Positions 21,840 to 33,081 of a stretch of 64,000 bases of DNA are shown piece by piece. Origin of the DNA: Nocardioides currus (lineage in GTDB: Bacteria; Actinomycetota; Actinomycetes; Propionibacteriales; Nocardioidaceae); contig NZ_PYXZ01000002.1 of NCBI RefSeq assembly GCF_003057875.1, forward strand, positions 310,254 to 374,253, read 5' to 3'. How positions within the stretch are numbered: the stretch's first letter is position 1; each line of letters begins with the position of its first letter. Under the pieces are notes generated by a model, which was given only the letters and a program-made list of their open reading frames with translations, was not told the DNA's origin and searched no databases. The translations under genes and the position numbers were made by a program.

Positions 21840-22892
21840 ATGGTCGGGGCCGTGCGCAAAGTCATCTGGCCACTGGCCCTGGTCCTCGTCATCGCCGCGC
21901 TCGCCGGAGGCGGCGTGTGGCTCTCGCAGCAGGAGAAGGACGACGGGCTGAAGGCCGGGACGTTGATCAGCGAGAGCGCGTCCGAGGCGCTGGTGGGCCG
22001 CACGGCCGAGGTGCGCGTCCCGTGGGGGACCCTGCAGGTCACCGTGTCCGAGCCCCTCGAGCAGACCCACGAGGGCAGGAAGGCCGGCCACGGCGCCAGC
22101 CTCGTCGGCGTGCAGGTGTCGCTGGACGGGCCCGAGGACCTGCTGGTCGCCGACCGCCTGCCCGGCGCGTCGCTGGAGGACCCGACCTTCACGCTGGTCG
22201 CCGACGGCGAGGACTACGTGCTCGAGGGACTCACGGGGTGGGCGGGCGAGGACGAGATCGCCCAGGTCGCGCGCCGGCAGTACGTCGCCCTGAAGGGCAC
22301 CCCGGCCGAGGTCGGCCTCCGGGTCGGGTACGACGGCGTGGACCAGGAAGTCGACGGACTGACCGGTGAGGTCGACCGCGACGACGCCGAGCCGCTCTAC
22401 AGCCTCGGGTTCGCCGGCGGCGCCCAGCCGTGCGGCGACCCGCTGTGGAGCCCCGACGCCTCCGACGTCGGGGACAGCGTGACCCAGTGCCTCGTCACCT
22501 CGACGGCGCAGCGTCCCTACGTCGCCGGCCTCGGCTGGGCGCCGGAAGGACGCACCTGGCTCGTCGTCACCCTGCTGCCGGGCGCGCCCGCCGAGTTCGA
22601 CGGACCGCAGGGCACCTACGAGGTCACGGAGTCGCGGTCGTCGTACCTCCTCGACGGCAGGGCGCCGAAGGAGACGTTCGCCAACAACGATGCGCTGCCG
22701 GCCGGGGTGGACGAGGACCCCAACGACCCGCAGGTCGCGATCTTCGAGGTCGACCCCGCCCGCGCCACCGGTCAGCTCGAGGTCCGCACCCGGCTGACGG
22801 GCGAGACCGAGGTGACCGTCGGCCGCAAGGGCGATCGCGAGGAGAAGACCCGCACGTTCAAGGCGCTGGTCGCGCAGGGCGCGTTCGTCTGA
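21840..22892 (+). CDS. Hypothetical membrane-anchored or secreted protein
   Basis: The 350-residue product starts with a basic residue and one hydrophobic segment ([21 protein letters not shown], residues about 7-27) lacking a lipobox, so it is likely membrane anchored with an external domain. The remainder is rich in Asp, Glu, Gly and Val and predicted mostly beta. It has two widely spaced Cys (QPCGDPLW and TQCLVTS) that could form a disulfide outside the cell. I do not recognise a family. ATG 21840 has GGAG five bases upstream. It is followed by the groES control region. Confidence 0.65.
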   Translation: MVGAVRKVIWPLALVLVIAALAGGGVWLSQQEKDDGLKAGTLISESASEALVGRTAEVRVPWGTLQVTVSEPLEQTHEGRKAGHGASLVGVQVSLDGPEDLLVADRLPGASLEDPTFTLVADGEDYVLEGLTGWAGEDEIAQVARRQYVALKGTPAEVGLRVGYDGVDQEVDGLTGEVDRDDAEPLYSLGFAGGAQPCGDPLWSPDASDVGDSVTQCLVTSTAQRPYVAGLGWAPEGRTWLVVTLLPGAPAEFDGPQGTYEVTESRSSYLLDGRAPKETFANNDALPAGVDEDPNDPQVAIFEVDPARATGQLEVRTRLTGETEVTVGRKGDREEKTRTFKALVAQGAFV

Positions 22893-22900
22893 GCCGACTC

Positions 22901-22926
22901 TGGCACTCGATTGGGGGGAGTGCTAA
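22901..22926. promoter_or_regulatory. CIRCE element 1 (HrcA operator) upstream of groES
   Basis: TGGCACTC, nine bases, then GAGTGCTAA closely matches the CIRCE consensus TTAGCACTC-N9-GAGTGCTAA. HrcA binds this inverted repeat and represses groES-groEL until heat stress. It lies about 130 bases upstream of the groES start. Confidence 0.93.
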
Positions 22927-22935
22927 CGTCTGGAC

Positions 22936-22960
22936 TGGCACTCTCGCCCTGAGGGTGCCA
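22936..22960. promoter_or_regulatory. CIRCE-like element 2 upstream of groES
   Basis: TGGCACTC, nine bases, then GGGTGCCA. The left arm is identical to that of element 1 and the N9 spacing is conserved; one right-arm base departs from consensus. The start-to-start distance between elements is 35 bases, so two HrcA dimers could bind in tandem. Confidence 0.8.
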
Positions 22961-23053
22961 GCGCTTGCCATGACGTGCGACCCCCGCGACGGCGCCCATC
23001 ACGGCAGGCCCACAGCCAATACGTCAGTCAAAGTGGAAAGTGGAGGTCGACAA

Positions 23054-23347
23054 GTGTCGGTCAACATCAAGCCCCTCGAGGACCGCATCGTCGTCAAGCC
23101 GCTCGACGCCGAGCAGACCACGGCCTCCGGCCTGGTCATCCCGGACACCGCCAAGGAGAAGCCCCAGGAGGGCGAGGTCCTGGCGATCGGTCCGGGTCGC
23201 GTCGACGACAACGGAAACCGCGTCCCCGTCGACGTCGCCGTGGGTGACAAGGTCATCTACAGCAAGTACGGCGGCACCGAGGTCAAGTACGCCGGTGGCG
23301 AGTACCTCATCCTGTCCGCCCGCGACGTCCTCGCCGTCGTTTCCTGA
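23054..23347 (+). CDS. groES: Co-chaperonin GroES
   Basis: The 97-residue heptameric lid of the GroEL chamber begins [16 protein letters not shown]. It contains the mobile loop [18 protein letters not shown] (residues about 23-40) and the roof and C-terminal [17 protein letters not shown] 23054 is preceded by GTGGAGGTCGACAA. Transcription is probably controlled by the two upstream CIRCE elements. groEL follows after 90 bases holding a strong hairpin. Confidence 0.97.
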   Translation: MSVNIKPLEDRIVVKPLDAEQTTASGLVIPDTAKEKPQEGEVLAIGPGRVDDNGNRVPVDVAVGDKVIYSKYGGTEVKYAGGEYLILSARDVLAVVS

Positions 23348-23354
23348 TCCTCTC

Positions 23355-23410
23355 GCCCGGACGTCATACGAGCGGTGGCCCATCGGTCACGCTCCGTATG
23401 ACGTCCGGGC
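23355..23410 (+). terminator. Intercistronic hairpin between groES and groEL
   Basis: An arm starting GCCCGGACGTCATACG at 23355 pairs with an arm ending CGTATGACGTCCGGGC at 23410, with one bulged base near the loop, followed by GGTTTCTCTT. It resembles an intrinsic terminator or attenuator lying inside an operon. It would lower groEL relative to groES or set an RNA processing point. Its core GACGTCAT/ATGACGTC is shared with the palindromes flanking the DUF559 gene. Confidence 0.75.
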
Positions 23411-23437
23411 GGTTTCTCTTCCACTAGGAGCACCTGA

Positions 23438-25057
<1,620 letters not shown>

Positions 25058-25071
25058 TCGACCCGCTCCAC

Positions 25072-25110
25072 CACGACGCCCCGTCCGGCACTGCCGGGCG
25101 GGGCGTCGTG
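25072..25110 (+). terminator. Terminator after groEL
   Basis: CACGACGCCCCGTCCGGCA at 25072 pairs with TGCCGGGCGGGGCGTCGTG ending at 25110, with a very short loop and only one G-T pair, 15 bases after the groEL stop. The strong GC stem without a T-tract is normal for actinobacteria. It can also serve the convergent minus-strand gene ending at 25130. Confidence 0.85.
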
Positions 25111-25129
25111 CGTCGTGAGCCGGGCCGGC

Positions 25130-26686
25130 TCAGGTGAAGATCGGGACCAGCCGGTCGAACGGCTGGTCGCAGTCGACCTCGAGCTCGGGTCGCACCAGCC
25201 GCCGCTGGTGGTAGATGCGATAGGCGCCGCACGCGATCGAGACCAGCTCGTAGTCCTCGAGCAGCTCCTCGCGGATCTCGTCGGTCCCGGCCTCCGACCA
25301 CTCGTCGAGCCGCTTCGACTGCACGAACCACGTCGGGGCGTCCGGGCCCGTCAGGATCGCGCCGAGCTCGTCGAGGTCAGGGTCGAGGGTGCGCATGGGC
25401 AGCGACCACAGGTGCTCGTACGGCGAGCGCAGCCCGCTCGCCCACTGGATGTCCGCGCGACCGCCGTACGCCACGAGCGTGTCACCGGGCTGCGCAGCCT
25501 CGCCGATGGCGCGACCGGTGAGGTACTCCGTGGGCAGGTAGTCGTTGCGCGTGCGCTCCCACTCGACGACGCTGACGGCCGAGCTGACGACCGTGAAGGC
25601 GACCAGCACCCGCGTGGTGAGCCCGATCCAGTGCCGCCAGTGCCGGGCCATCAGCTGCTCGTCGGCCAGCAGGAGGCCCAGAGCCAGCACGGCGGGCGCG
25701 ATCGGCACGAGGAGGTAGGTGCGCCAGTAGCTGCCGCTGAGGAACACCCCGGCCGAGTCGACCACGAGCATCGCCGCGACGGCCGCCGTCGGGACGACCG
25801 AGCGGCGCACCAGCCGCGGGACGCGCAGCACGAACCACAGCATCAGGGCGCCCAAGCCGGACACGATGGTGATCAGGAACAGCGTGTGGATGCGCGCGTC
25901 GATGGTACTCGAGGGCTGCTGGGCCAGCACCTCGCTCGCCTCCACCCGGAAGCCGAAGGTGACGAAGGCCAGTGTGGACAGCCGGACCCCCACGACCAGG
26001 CCCCAGCCGACGACGGCGAGCACGGGGACAGTGCCGCCGGCCAGCGCGGCCCCGGCCAGCCGGGTGAAGTCGCGGCGGTCCAGGCGCTTGGTGAGGAGCG
26101 CACCCAGGAGCAGCACGCCGCCGAACACGAGGCCGCCGAAGAGGTTCTGCTTGAGGCCGATGGCGAGCACCGCCAGCAGGCCCGCAGCGCCGGCGTGCCA
26201 CACCGAGCGACGCATCAGCGCGCCGATCGCGAACCAGCACGCACCCATCACCACGGGCAGTCCGAGGATCTCGCCCTTCGCCGCCACCGAGTCGATGGCG
26301 GCCTGCGAGGTCAGGGCGGCGGTGGCGACCGCGACCCACGCACCGATCCGGTCGGCGCCGCGGGCCCCGGCGTAGTCGGCGAGGCGTCGCGCCGTACCAG
26401 CCGCGGCGAGGACGAACACGGCGGCGGCGACGGCGGCGACCACGCGGATGAAGTAGGGACCGCCGATCCAGTCGCTGAGCTTGAACAGCGCGATGATCGG
26501 CGGCGGCCGGTCGACCCAGTAGGTGCCGAACATGCTGTCCGGCTCGGGGTGCCAGGCGCGGGCCACCAGCAGGAAGCCCGCCTCGTCGGGGCGCATCGGC
26601 CACTGCAGTGAGGGGATGCGCCCCAGGACGGCCGCCACCATGGACAGCGCGACCACGGCGCGGGGCGTCGGTCGGGTCAGCGGCAC
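25130..26686 (-). CDS. Polytopic membrane protein, GT-C glycosyltransferase-like
   Basis: The ~518-residue protein has about ten hydrophobic segments and a large polar C-terminal domain. An early acidic pair in RPDEAGFLLVARAWHP lies in the first external loop, where GT-C enzymes (PMT/ArnT-like) place a catalytic Asp/Glu, so transfer of a lipid-linked sugar to an envelope acceptor is likely. Substrates are unknown. The start is uncertain: GTG 26686 gives VPLTRPTPRAVVALSMV directly before the first membrane helix, while the open frame continues to 26800 and would overlap the divergent ACT-GNAT gene. Confidence 0.65.
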   Translation of the reverse strand: MPLTRPTPRAVVALSMVAAVLGRIPSLQWPMRPDEAGFLLVARAWHPEPDSMFGTYWVDRPPPIIALFKLSDWIGGPYFIRVVAAVAAAVFVLAAAGTARRLADYAGARGADRIGAWVAVATAALTSQAAIDSVAAKGEILGLPVVMGACWFAIGALMRRSVWHAGAAGLLAVLAIGLKQNLFGGLVFGGVLLLGALLTKRLDRRDFTRLAGAALAGGTVPVLAVVGWGLVVGVRLSTLAFVTFGFRVEASEVLAQQPSSTIDARIHTLFLITIVSGLGALMLWFVLRVPRLVRRSVVPTAAVAAMLVVDSAGVFLSGSYWRTYLLVPIAPAVLALGLLLADEQLMARHWRHWIGLTTRVLVAFTVVSSAVSVVEWERTRNDYLPTEYLTGRAIGEAAQPGDTLVAYGGRADIQWASGLRSPYEHLWSLPMRTLDPDLDELGAILTGPDAPTWFVQSKRLDEWSEAGTDEIREELLEDYELVSIACGAYRIYHQRRLVRPELEVDCDQPFDRLVPIFT

Positions 26687-26778
26687 CGGGACATTGTGCA
26701 GGGTCCGCCCAGCAAGGATTTTCGCGCCCGAAACATCGTGGGACTCCTCCGGCAACATCGCACGGCGAGAGTCGTCCC

Positions 26779-27669
26779 ATGTTGTGGCGAGTGCGAACAT
26801 CCATGCCGGACCGACCGGGGACCTTGGCGACCCTGGCCCAGGAGTGCGGCGCAGCCGGGGTGAACATCCTGGCCGTGCAGGTCTTTCCCGGCGTCGAGTC
26901 GGTGACCGACGAGCTGGTGCTGGAGGTGCCGGCGCACTGGGACGCCGACGAGGTGGGGGAGCTCGTCGCGCGGGCCGGCGCGCAGGCGGTCGTCTCGCTG
27001 CCGTGCACGCCCGACGCCCTCGTCGACCAGCCGCTGCGCTACGTGCAGGCGGCGCGCTCGATCCTGGCGCAGCCCGCCCGCTTCCCCGAGGTGGTGGCGG
27101 CGCTCTTCGACGCCGACCCCGAGCCGGCCGACGACAGCGTCGCGCAGGACGCCATGGAGATGACGGTCGGCGACGTCGCCGTGCAGATCCACCGGGCGGC
27201 GCCCTTCACCGCGACCGAGCACGCCCGCGGCGCGAGCATGGCGGCCCTGGTCAGCGACGTGCTCCAGCGCGGCCGCGAGGCGATGGCCTCCCCGACGCCC
27301 GGACGACGGCTGGGGACCGGGCGCACTCCCGAGTTCGTCACCTCGACGCACGAGGTGGTCGCGGAGGTGGAGGGCACGCCGGTGGGCCGGGCCCTCCTCG
27401 CCGAGCAGGTCTCTCCCGGCAGCCGCCGCCTGGCCCTCGAGGTGGACCCGGCGTGGCGGCGCCAGGGCATCGGCTCCCGACTGCTGCTGGAGGGGGCGCG
27501 GGCCGCGGCACGACTCGGCGACGACGAGCTGGTGCTGGTCACCGGGGCCGACAACCAAGCCGTGCTGCCGATGGTGCTCGGCTCGGGGCTGCGCGGGCGG
27601 ATCCGGATGTCGGGCGAGGTGTTGAGCGTGCGGGTCCCGCTGCGCGACCTGGAGGCCACGCGGCTGTGA
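26779..27669 (+). CDS. ACT-domain and GNAT-domain fusion protein
   Basis: Residues 1-75 form an ACT-like domain (VRTSMPDRPGTLATLAQECGAAGVNILAVQV), the ligand-sensing fold of amino-acid-regulated proteins. Residues about 190-296 are a GNAT domain with the acetyl-CoA loop LEVDPAWRRQGIGSRLL. An acetyltransferase controlled by a small ligand is implied by analogy with ACT- or cNMP-regulated GNATs; target and ligand are unknown. It lies 21 bases upstream of guaB and diverges from the membrane protein gene. ATG 26779 places the ACT domain at the very N-terminus, as usual. Confidence 0.82.
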   Translation: MLWRVRTSMPDRPGTLATLAQECGAAGVNILAVQVFPGVESVTDELVLEVPAHWDADEVGELVARAGAQAVVSLPCTPDALVDQPLRYVQAARSILAQPARFPEVVAALFDADPEPADDSVAQDAMEMTVGDVAVQIHRAAPFTATEHARGASMAALVSDVLQRGREAMASPTPGRRLGTGRTPEFVTSTHEVVAEVEGTPVGRALLAEQVSPGSRRLALEVDPAWRRQGIGSRLLLEGARAAARLGDDELVLVTGADNQAVLPMVLGSGLRGRIRMSGEVLSVRVPLRDLEATRL

Positions 27670-29193
<1,524 letters not shown>

Positions 29194-29228
29194 TCGGATC
29201 ACTTCGATCTCGCTCTGGCGCGCCGCCC

Positions 29229-29253
29229 ACTCCTGCACCTAGGTTGCAGGAGT
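29229..29253. terminator. Hairpin after guaB
   Basis: ACTCCTGCA and TGCAGGAGT form a perfect nine-base stem around CCTAGGT, 36 bases after the guaB stop. It may be a terminator. An operator for the downstream protease gene is also possible because of the symmetry. Confidence 0.5.
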
Positions 29254-29335
29254 CAGGGAACGGGGCCCTGGGACCACGCACCACAGATCGGCCGCATCGG
29301 CTTCGTTCCGGGTTTCTCTCGGGAGGAGCGCACCT

Positions 29336-31315
29336 GTGCGCAGATCAATCATGGCCGCGACCGGCATTGCCGGCGTCCTCGGCCTGACCATGCCGGCGAT
29401 GGCGGTGGGGGCAGCGGAGGGCGACGCCCTCACCCCGACGCAGCAGTCGGCCCTCGACCTGGGCCTCCAGGTCGCACCCAAGGGTGGTGGGGGAGCGGCG
29501 AGCCTGTCGCCCGCCGTCAACCCCAACCCCTACCTCGCCAACCTGCCGGACATCTCCAGCGCCGACTACTGGTCGTGGAACAAGAAGATGGACGCCGCCG
29601 CGGCCAAGCGTGCCGACTCGGCCAAGCTCGCCGCCAACCGGCAGGCCGCGCTCGCGGCGCCGAGCGTGCCGCCGTTCGTCTACGACGAGCAGGAGCCCGC
29701 CGGTGTGGTGGGCACCAACGACTCGCACCCCGACGCCGAGCCGATCGACGGCTTCGGTACGGCGGCCACGCGCAACCAGCGCGTGCGGATCCTCGGTGAG
29801 CTGGCCGCCACCGCGGCCCCGGCCACACGCGCGATCACGACGACGGAGGACCAGGGCTCCATCCCGCTGGCCACCGACGCCGCGATCCCGGCCACGGGTG
29901 GCCGCGTGACCACCACGTCCGTGCTCGGCGACGGTCCGCACGGCAGCGCCGGCACGGGCAGCAACGACTTCGACTTCTACGAGGTGGAGCTCGGAGCCGG
30001 CCGCACCCTGACCGCGTCCACCATCGGCAGCCCGTCGACGACCGACACGATCCTCGTCGTCTTCGACGCCGCCGGCGAGCCGGTCGCGGCCAACGACGAC
30101 GCGTCCTTCGGCGTGCTGGCCAGCCAGCTGTCCTACAAGCCGCCGGCGCCGGGCACCTTCTACGTGATGGTCGGCGGCTACTCCTCCGACCCGCTCCCGG
30201 CCGACCCCAACGACTCCGGCAGCGGGTCCGGTGGCGCCGACGAGGGCAACTACAACCTCGCCGTCGCGTCGCAGCAGCTCGACGCCGACTTCTACTCCGT
30301 GCGCCTGCGGCCCGGCGACACCATCGGCGCGACCAGCGGCGGCGGGGCGACCGGGCTGACCGTGCGCACGCCGGCCGGCGAGCAGCGCGTGGGCGGCATC
30401 GAGACGGACGCCTCGTCGCTCTACCCGCCGACCTCGCCGCTGCCGGGTGGTGGCAACACGACCATCGCGTACGTCGCGGAGGAGGCCGGGTGGTACTCCG
30501 TCGAGGTCAGCGGCCTCGTCGGCGACTACGAGGTGACGGTCGAGGGCTACCGCCCCGGCACGCAGGGTGACCGCGGCCGGACGCAGACGGTGCTCCTCGA
30601 CTTCGCGCCGGGCCGGGTCAACACCGGCACGTGGGGCGGTCCGGGCGTGCGCAGCGTCTCGCCGTTCGCGTCGTTCGTCCCGCTCTGGGGCATCCCGCGC
30701 GCGTCGGCCCGCCAGGTCGAGAACAAGGTCCTGGCCGGGGTGAAGGCCAACCTCGACGCCGAGCTCGAGGCCGGCGGCCTCAACCCCAACGTCAACGTGG
30801 AGGTGCTCAACGCCCGGACCAACCCCGAGCTGATCGGGCAGGAGAACGTGTCCCACATCTACGTCGCGGGCACGATCGCCGAGTCGGGCATCAGCACGAT
30901 CGGGATCGCGCAGTACATCGATCCGGGCAACTACGGCCACCAGGACGAGGCCATCGTGCTGCTCGACGTCCTCAGCGCCCCGGCCGGGCCGGCGTCCTCG
31001 CTCAACACGTTCATGACCGCGGCGAGCGACCGGGTGAAGTTCGTGTCGGCAGCCGTGTCCAACGTGGTGGCCCACGAGGTCGGTCACACGATCGGCAACT
31101 ACCACACCGACAACGCCGACGAGGTCGGGAACATGATGGACAGCGGTGGCGCCAACTTCGCCACCAACCTCTACGGCGTGGGCCCCGACGGCATCGGCGG
31201 CACCGCCGACGACGCCAACGTCGCCTTCGTCACCGACACCTATGCGCCGGTGGAGGGCTTCACCGGCCTGGAGAACACGTTGAACGTCAGCGCCTGGGCC
31301 TACTCCGGACGCTGA
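29336..31315 (+). CDS. Secreted metzincin-type metalloprotease with PPC domains
   Basis: The 659-residue product begins with a signal peptide ending near PAMAVGAAEG. Two PPC-like beta domains follow (about residues 190-320 and 320-410), seen as FDFYEVELGAGRTLTA and ADFYSVRLRPGDTIGA. The catalytic domain carries HEVGHTIGNYH at about 580-590, the HExxHxxGxxH zinc motif of metzincins, with a likely Met-turn in NMMDSG. Secretion and proteolysis are well supported; the target is unknown. GTG 29336 has GGGAGGAG eight bases upstream. It sits between the two IMP dehydrogenase paralogues, an unusual place. Confidence 0.88.
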   Translation: MRRSIMAATGIAGVLGLTMPAMAVGAAEGDALTPTQQSALDLGLQVAPKGGGGAASLSPAVNPNPYLANLPDISSADYWSWNKKMDAAAAKRADSAKLAANRQAALAAPSVPPFVYDEQEPAGVVGTNDSHPDAEPIDGFGTAATRNQRVRILGELAATAAPATRAITTTEDQGSIPLATDAAIPATGGRVTTTSVLGDGPHGSAGTGSNDFDFYEVELGAGRTLTASTIGSPSTTDTILVVFDAAGEPVAANDDASFGVLASQLSYKPPAPGTFYVMVGGYSSDPLPADPNDSGSGSGGADEGNYNLAVASQQLDADFYSVRLRPGDTIGATSGGGATGLTVRTPAGEQRVGGIETDASSLYPPTSPLPGGGNTTIAYVAEEAGWYSVEVSGLVGDYEVTVEGYRPGTQGDRGRTQTVLLDFAPGRVNTGTWGGPGVRSVSPFASFVPLWGIPRASARQVENKVLAGVKANLDAELEAGGLNPNVNVEVLNARTNPELIGQENVSHIYVAGTIAESGISTIGIAQYIDPGNYGHQDEAIVLLDVLSAPAGPASSLNTFMTAASDRVKFVSAAVSNVVAHEVGHTIGNYHTDNADEVGNMMDSGGANFATNLYGVGPDGIGGTADDANVAFVTDTYAPVEGFTGLENTLNVSAWAYSGR

Positions 31316-31324
31316 CCTGCTCGG

Positions 31325-31363
31325 CACGCGGGGCAGTCCTGCACCGATAGGCTGCCCCGCGTG
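31325..31363 (+). promoter_or_regulatory. Hairpin and -10 overlapping the guaB3 start codon
   Basis: CACGCGGGGCAG (31325-31336) pairs perfectly with CTGCCCCGCGTG (31352-31363); the last three bases are the guaB3 GTG start. In the loop and stem, TAGGCT (31348-31353) is seven bases before that GTG, the leaderless-promoter geometry. The element may terminate the protease transcript while also carrying the guaB3 promoter. Confidence 0.6.
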
Positions 31364-32467
31364 ACTGAGATCGAGATCGGCCGAGCCAAGCGCGCCCGCC
31401 GCGCCTACTCCTTCGACGACATCGCGATCGTGCCCTCGCGGCGCACCCGCGACCCCGAGGAGGTCAGCACCGCCTGGCAGATCGACGCCTACCGCTTCGA
31501 GCTCCCCGTCCTGGCCGCGCCGATGGACTCGGTGATGTCACCCGAGACGGCCATCGCCTTCGGCAAGCTCGGTGGGCTCGGCGTCCTCAACCTCGAGGGC
31601 CTCTGGACGCGGTACGACGACCCGTCGGGACTCCTCGAGGAGGTGGCCGGCCTCCGCGGCAGCGACGCCACCCGCCGCATGCAGGAGATCTACACCGAGC
31701 CGATCAAGGCCGAGCTGATCACCGCCCGCCTCCAGCAGATGCGCCAGGCCGGGGTCACCGTGGCGGGCTCGCTCTCACCGCAGCGCACCAAGGAGTTCGC
31801 CAAGGCCGTCGTCGACGCCGGCGTCGACATGTTCGTCATCCGCGGCACCACCGTCAGCGCCGAGCACGTGTCCTCGCAGGCCGAGCCGCTGAACCTCAAG
31901 GAGTTCATCTACGAGCTCGACGTGCCGGTCATCGTCGGCGGGTGCGCGACCTACCAGGCCTCGCTGCACCTCATGCGCACCGGCGCGGCCGGGGTGCTCG
32001 TCGGGTTCGGCGGGGGAGCGGCCCACACGACGAGGACGGTGCTCGGCGTCGCCGTACCCATGGCCTCGGCGGTCGCCGACGTCGCCGCCGCCCGGCGCGA
32101 CTACCTCGACGAGTCCGGCGGTCGCTACGTCCACGTCATCGCCGACGGCTCCATCGGCCGCTCGGGCGACGTCGCCAAGGCCATCGCCTGCGGCGCCGAC
32201 GCGGTGATGGTCGGTTCGCCCCTCGCCCGCGCGACCGACGCTCCGGGCCACGGCTTCCACTGGGGCGGCGAGGCCCACCACCCCGACCTGCCGCGCGGCG
32301 AGCGCGTCGAGTTCGGTCGGGTCGGCACGATGGAGGAGATCCTCTTCGGGCCCTCCCGCGTCGCCGACGGCACCATGAACCTGATCGGCGCGCTGCGCCG
32401 CTCGATGGCCACCACGGGCTACCTCGAGCTCAAGGAGTTCCAGCGCGTCGAGGTCGTCATCGGCTGA
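31361..32467 (+). CDS. guaB3: GuaB3-family IMP dehydrogenase-like protein
   Basis: The 368-residue protein has the IMPDH/GMPR barrel (SFDDIAIVPSRRTRDPEEV, LPVLAAPMDSVMSPETA) but no CBS domains, as in the actinobacterial GuaB3 family. At the position of the catalytic-Cys loop it reads VGFGGGAAHTTRTVLG, without cysteine. Mycobacterial GuaB3 also lacks the canonical Cys there, so classic IMPDH chemistry is doubtful and the family's true role is unsettled. It is located after guaB, as in mycobacteria, but separated by the protease gene. Confidence 0.92.
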   Translation: MTEIEIGRAKRARRAYSFDDIAIVPSRRTRDPEEVSTAWQIDAYRFELPVLAAPMDSVMSPETAIAFGKLGGLGVLNLEGLWTRYDDPSGLLEEVAGLRGSDATRRMQEIYTEPIKAELITARLQQMRQAGVTVAGSLSPQRTKEFAKAVVDAGVDMFVIRGTTVSAEHVSSQAEPLNLKEFIYELDVPVIVGGCATYQASLHLMRTGAAGVLVGFGGGAAHTTRTVLGVAVPMASAVADVAAARRDYLDESGGRYVHVIADGSIGRSGDVAKAIACGADAVMVGSPLARATDAPGHGFHWGGEAHHPDLPRGERVEFGRVGTMEEILFGPSRVADGTMNLIGALRRSMATTGYLELKEFQRVEVVIG

Positions 32468-32652
32468 TGACCACGGCCGTTCCCAGCACCGTCGAGGCGG
32501 TGTCGACCCCTCCTTGGTTCCACCAAGGCCTCGTCGAACGGCTCGGGCAGCGCGTCCGCGCATGAGGACCCAGCGCTACCGGACGGTCGGGTGGTCGTGG
32601 CGCGCCCCGGGCAGCCGTACGGTCCGGTAGCGCCGAGGCGAGACGTGCCACC

Positions 32653-33078
32653 ATGCGGATCGTGACCCCACGGATCGTGACCAGTGCCGCCGACCCGGCC
32701 CTCGACCAGCGGCTCTCCCACGAGCTCGACCGCTTCAACGCGGCGGCTGTGCCCGGCCCGTCCGCGGTCGAGCTGACGGTGCAGGCGCTCGACGGTGACG
32801 AGCTGCTCGGCGGGGTCAGCGGCTGGACCTGGCAGGAGGCGGCCGGGATCGGCATGACCTGGGTCCGTGAGGACCAGCGCGGGACCGGGGTCGGAGCGCG
32901 GCTGCTCACGGCCTTCGAGGACGAGGCGCGCACCCGTGGCGCGCGCCGGGTCTTCGTCACGTCCTTCACGTTCCAGGCGCCGGGCTTCTACGAGAAGCAC
33001 GGCTACCGCGAGATCTTCCGCTGGGACGGGATGCCGGTCGACGGCCAGGCCGACGTGCACTTCCGCAAGGACCTCTGA
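32653..33078 (+). CDS. GNAT family acetyltransferase
   Basis: The 141-residue single-domain GNAT protein has the acetyl-CoA loop WVREDQRGTGVGARLL (about residues 70-85) and the closing motif PGFYEKHGYREIFR. Its substrate is unknown. The 186 bases before it hold no convincing gene, only a 32-codon open frame at 32467-32565 and a short CCTTGG/CCAAGG inverted repeat at 32512-32528. It ends three bases from the convergent pseudouridine synthase gene. Confidence 0.85.
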   Translation: MRIVTPRIVTSAADPALDQRLSHELDRFNAAAVPGPSAVELTVQALDGDELLGGVSGWTWQEAAGIGMTWVREDQRGTGVGARLLTAFEDEARTRGARRVFVTSFTFQAPGFYEKHGYREIFRWDGMPVDGQADVHFRKDL

Positions 33079-33081
33079 GGG

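Noticed and set aside
26687..26800. Longer N-terminus for the GT-C-like membrane protein
   Set aside because: It would overlap the start of the divergent ACT-GNAT gene and adds a polar stretch before the first membrane helix; the start remains uncertain.
32467..32565. 32-codon open frame overlapping the guaB3 stop
   Set aside because: No ribosome-binding site beyond the overlap and no recognisable sequence; it contains a CCTTGG/CCAAGG hairpin and is more likely an untranslated 3' region.
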